This document shows, piece by piece, positions 63,786-64,000 of a DNA stretch of 64,000 bases. The notes under the pieces are model-generated. The model did no database searches. It saw only the letters and a program-made list of their open reading frames with translations, and was not told the DNA's origin. Every line of letters begins with the position of its first letter. The stretch's first letter is position 1. The translations under genes and the position numbers were made by a program. The stretch is from Sessilibacter corallicola (lineage in GTDB: Bacteria; Pseudomonadota; Gammaproteobacteria; Pseudomonadales; Cellvibrionaceae). The stretch spans positions 434,001 to 498,000 of the forward strand of contig NZ_JAJSLX010000001.1 in assembly GCF_021290925.1 (NCBI RefSeq), given 5' to 3'.

Positions 63786-64000
63786 ATGAACGTAAATAAC
63801 ACTGATCTTATTAGACTTAAAAATATTGGGGCTGCATCGGTCAATATTCTGCATGCGGTGGGCATCCATAACATTGATGATTTAAAAGAGGTTGGCGCGG
63901 TTGAAGCCTACGTGCGAATCAAAAATCGCGGAATCAATGTCTCAAAAGTTATGCTCTACGCACTGCAAGGTGCTCTTGAGGATACTCACTGGAATGACCT
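63786..64000 (+). CDS. TfoX C-terminal-domain protein, 3' end cut
   Basis: The frame opens at ATG 63786 with AAAGG upstream and stays open to the window edge, 71 complete codons. LIRLKNIGAASVNILHAVG and DDLKEVGAVEAYVRIK, followed by MLYALQGALEDTHWN, match the TfoX/Sxy C-terminal domain, which occurs alone as a small protein in many gammaproteobacteria. Full-length TfoX regulates competence; the short form has no settled role. Confidence 0.85.
   Translation, partial: MNVNNTDLIRLKNIGAASVNILHAVGIHNIDDLKEVGAVEAYVRIKNRGINVSKVMLYALQGALEDTHWND

Noticed and set aside
1-64000. CRISPR array, tRNA or rRNA genes, integrase or intact insertion sequence
   Set aside because: I looked through the gaps on both strands and found no regularly spaced repeats, no tRNA-like cloverleaf and no transposase or integrase; only the MITE at 43775 is mobile.

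Overview
The window looks like a chromosomal segment of a marine gammaproteobacterium related to the Oceanospirillales, Cellvibrionales or Pseudomonadales. The strongest evidence is the right-hand core block, whose order recX-recA-pncC(cinA)-mutS-fdxA-rpoS-nlpD-pcm is the Pseudomonas-type order. NrdA carries two ATP-cone domains, as in Pseudomonas. Two TonB-dependent receptors, an alginate-type porin and an imelysin cluster fit a Gram-negative heterotroph. By eye, base composition is moderate, with clearly AT-richer stretches at about 21.5-24 kb, 36.7-37.3 kb and 46.1-47.6 kb.

Layout. 1-8.7 kb: an imelysin / di-haem oxidoreductase / imelysin group, a lone molybdate-binding protein, an alginate-family porin, then a convergent Tat-exported DUF1513 protein and a membrane hydroxylase. 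8.8-14.8 kb: grxD, a lone hydantoinase-B gene, argD, argF and an FbpC-type ABC ATPase without its permease. 14.9-17.6 kb: a Fur-box TonB receptor with a CxxC in its plug, overlapping a thioredoxin-like gene. 17.6-21.5 kb: nrdA with an 870-base upstream region holding a DnaA box and an NrdR-like palindrome; nrdB is absent. 22.1-23.9 kb: an AT-rich two-gene cassette (unknown protein plus XRE/ImmA-IrrE regulator).

24-46 kb is a catabolic and accessory region. A LysR gene diverges from a TonB receptor, which is followed by a TPR-sulfotransferase, a TIM-barrel enzyme, an AruI-like ThDP decarboxylase, a 2-hydroxyacid dehydrogenase, a YjiH-type transporter and a Rieske oxygenase. After an HD hydrolase and a Tse2/Tsi2-like toxin-immunity pair come an M20 carbamoyl-amino-acid hydrolase, a guanidino-group-modifying enzyme, a second LysR, a dead higA, an EACC1-like protein, a 3-hydroxybutyrate-type dehydrogenase, an EamA transporter, a 269-bp MITE, a SolA/sarcosine-oxidase-type flavoenzyme and an Asp/Asn hydroxylase-fold protein. 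Together they suggest, as inference only, breakdown of a guanidino or N-methylated amino acid.

47.6-50.2 kb encodes non-deamidating NAD salvage (nadM-nadV). 50.5-64 kb is the conserved block recX, recA (SOS box), pncC, mutS, fdxA, trmO, rpoS, nlpD, a DUF368/PopT gene, pcm, cysE and a VanY-type peptidase, ending in a TfoX-C-like gene cut by the window edge. The least described parts are the Tse2/Tsi2 pair without a type VI locus, the cassette at 22.1-23.9 kb, the CxxC receptor with its thioredoxin-like partner, and the guanidino island.
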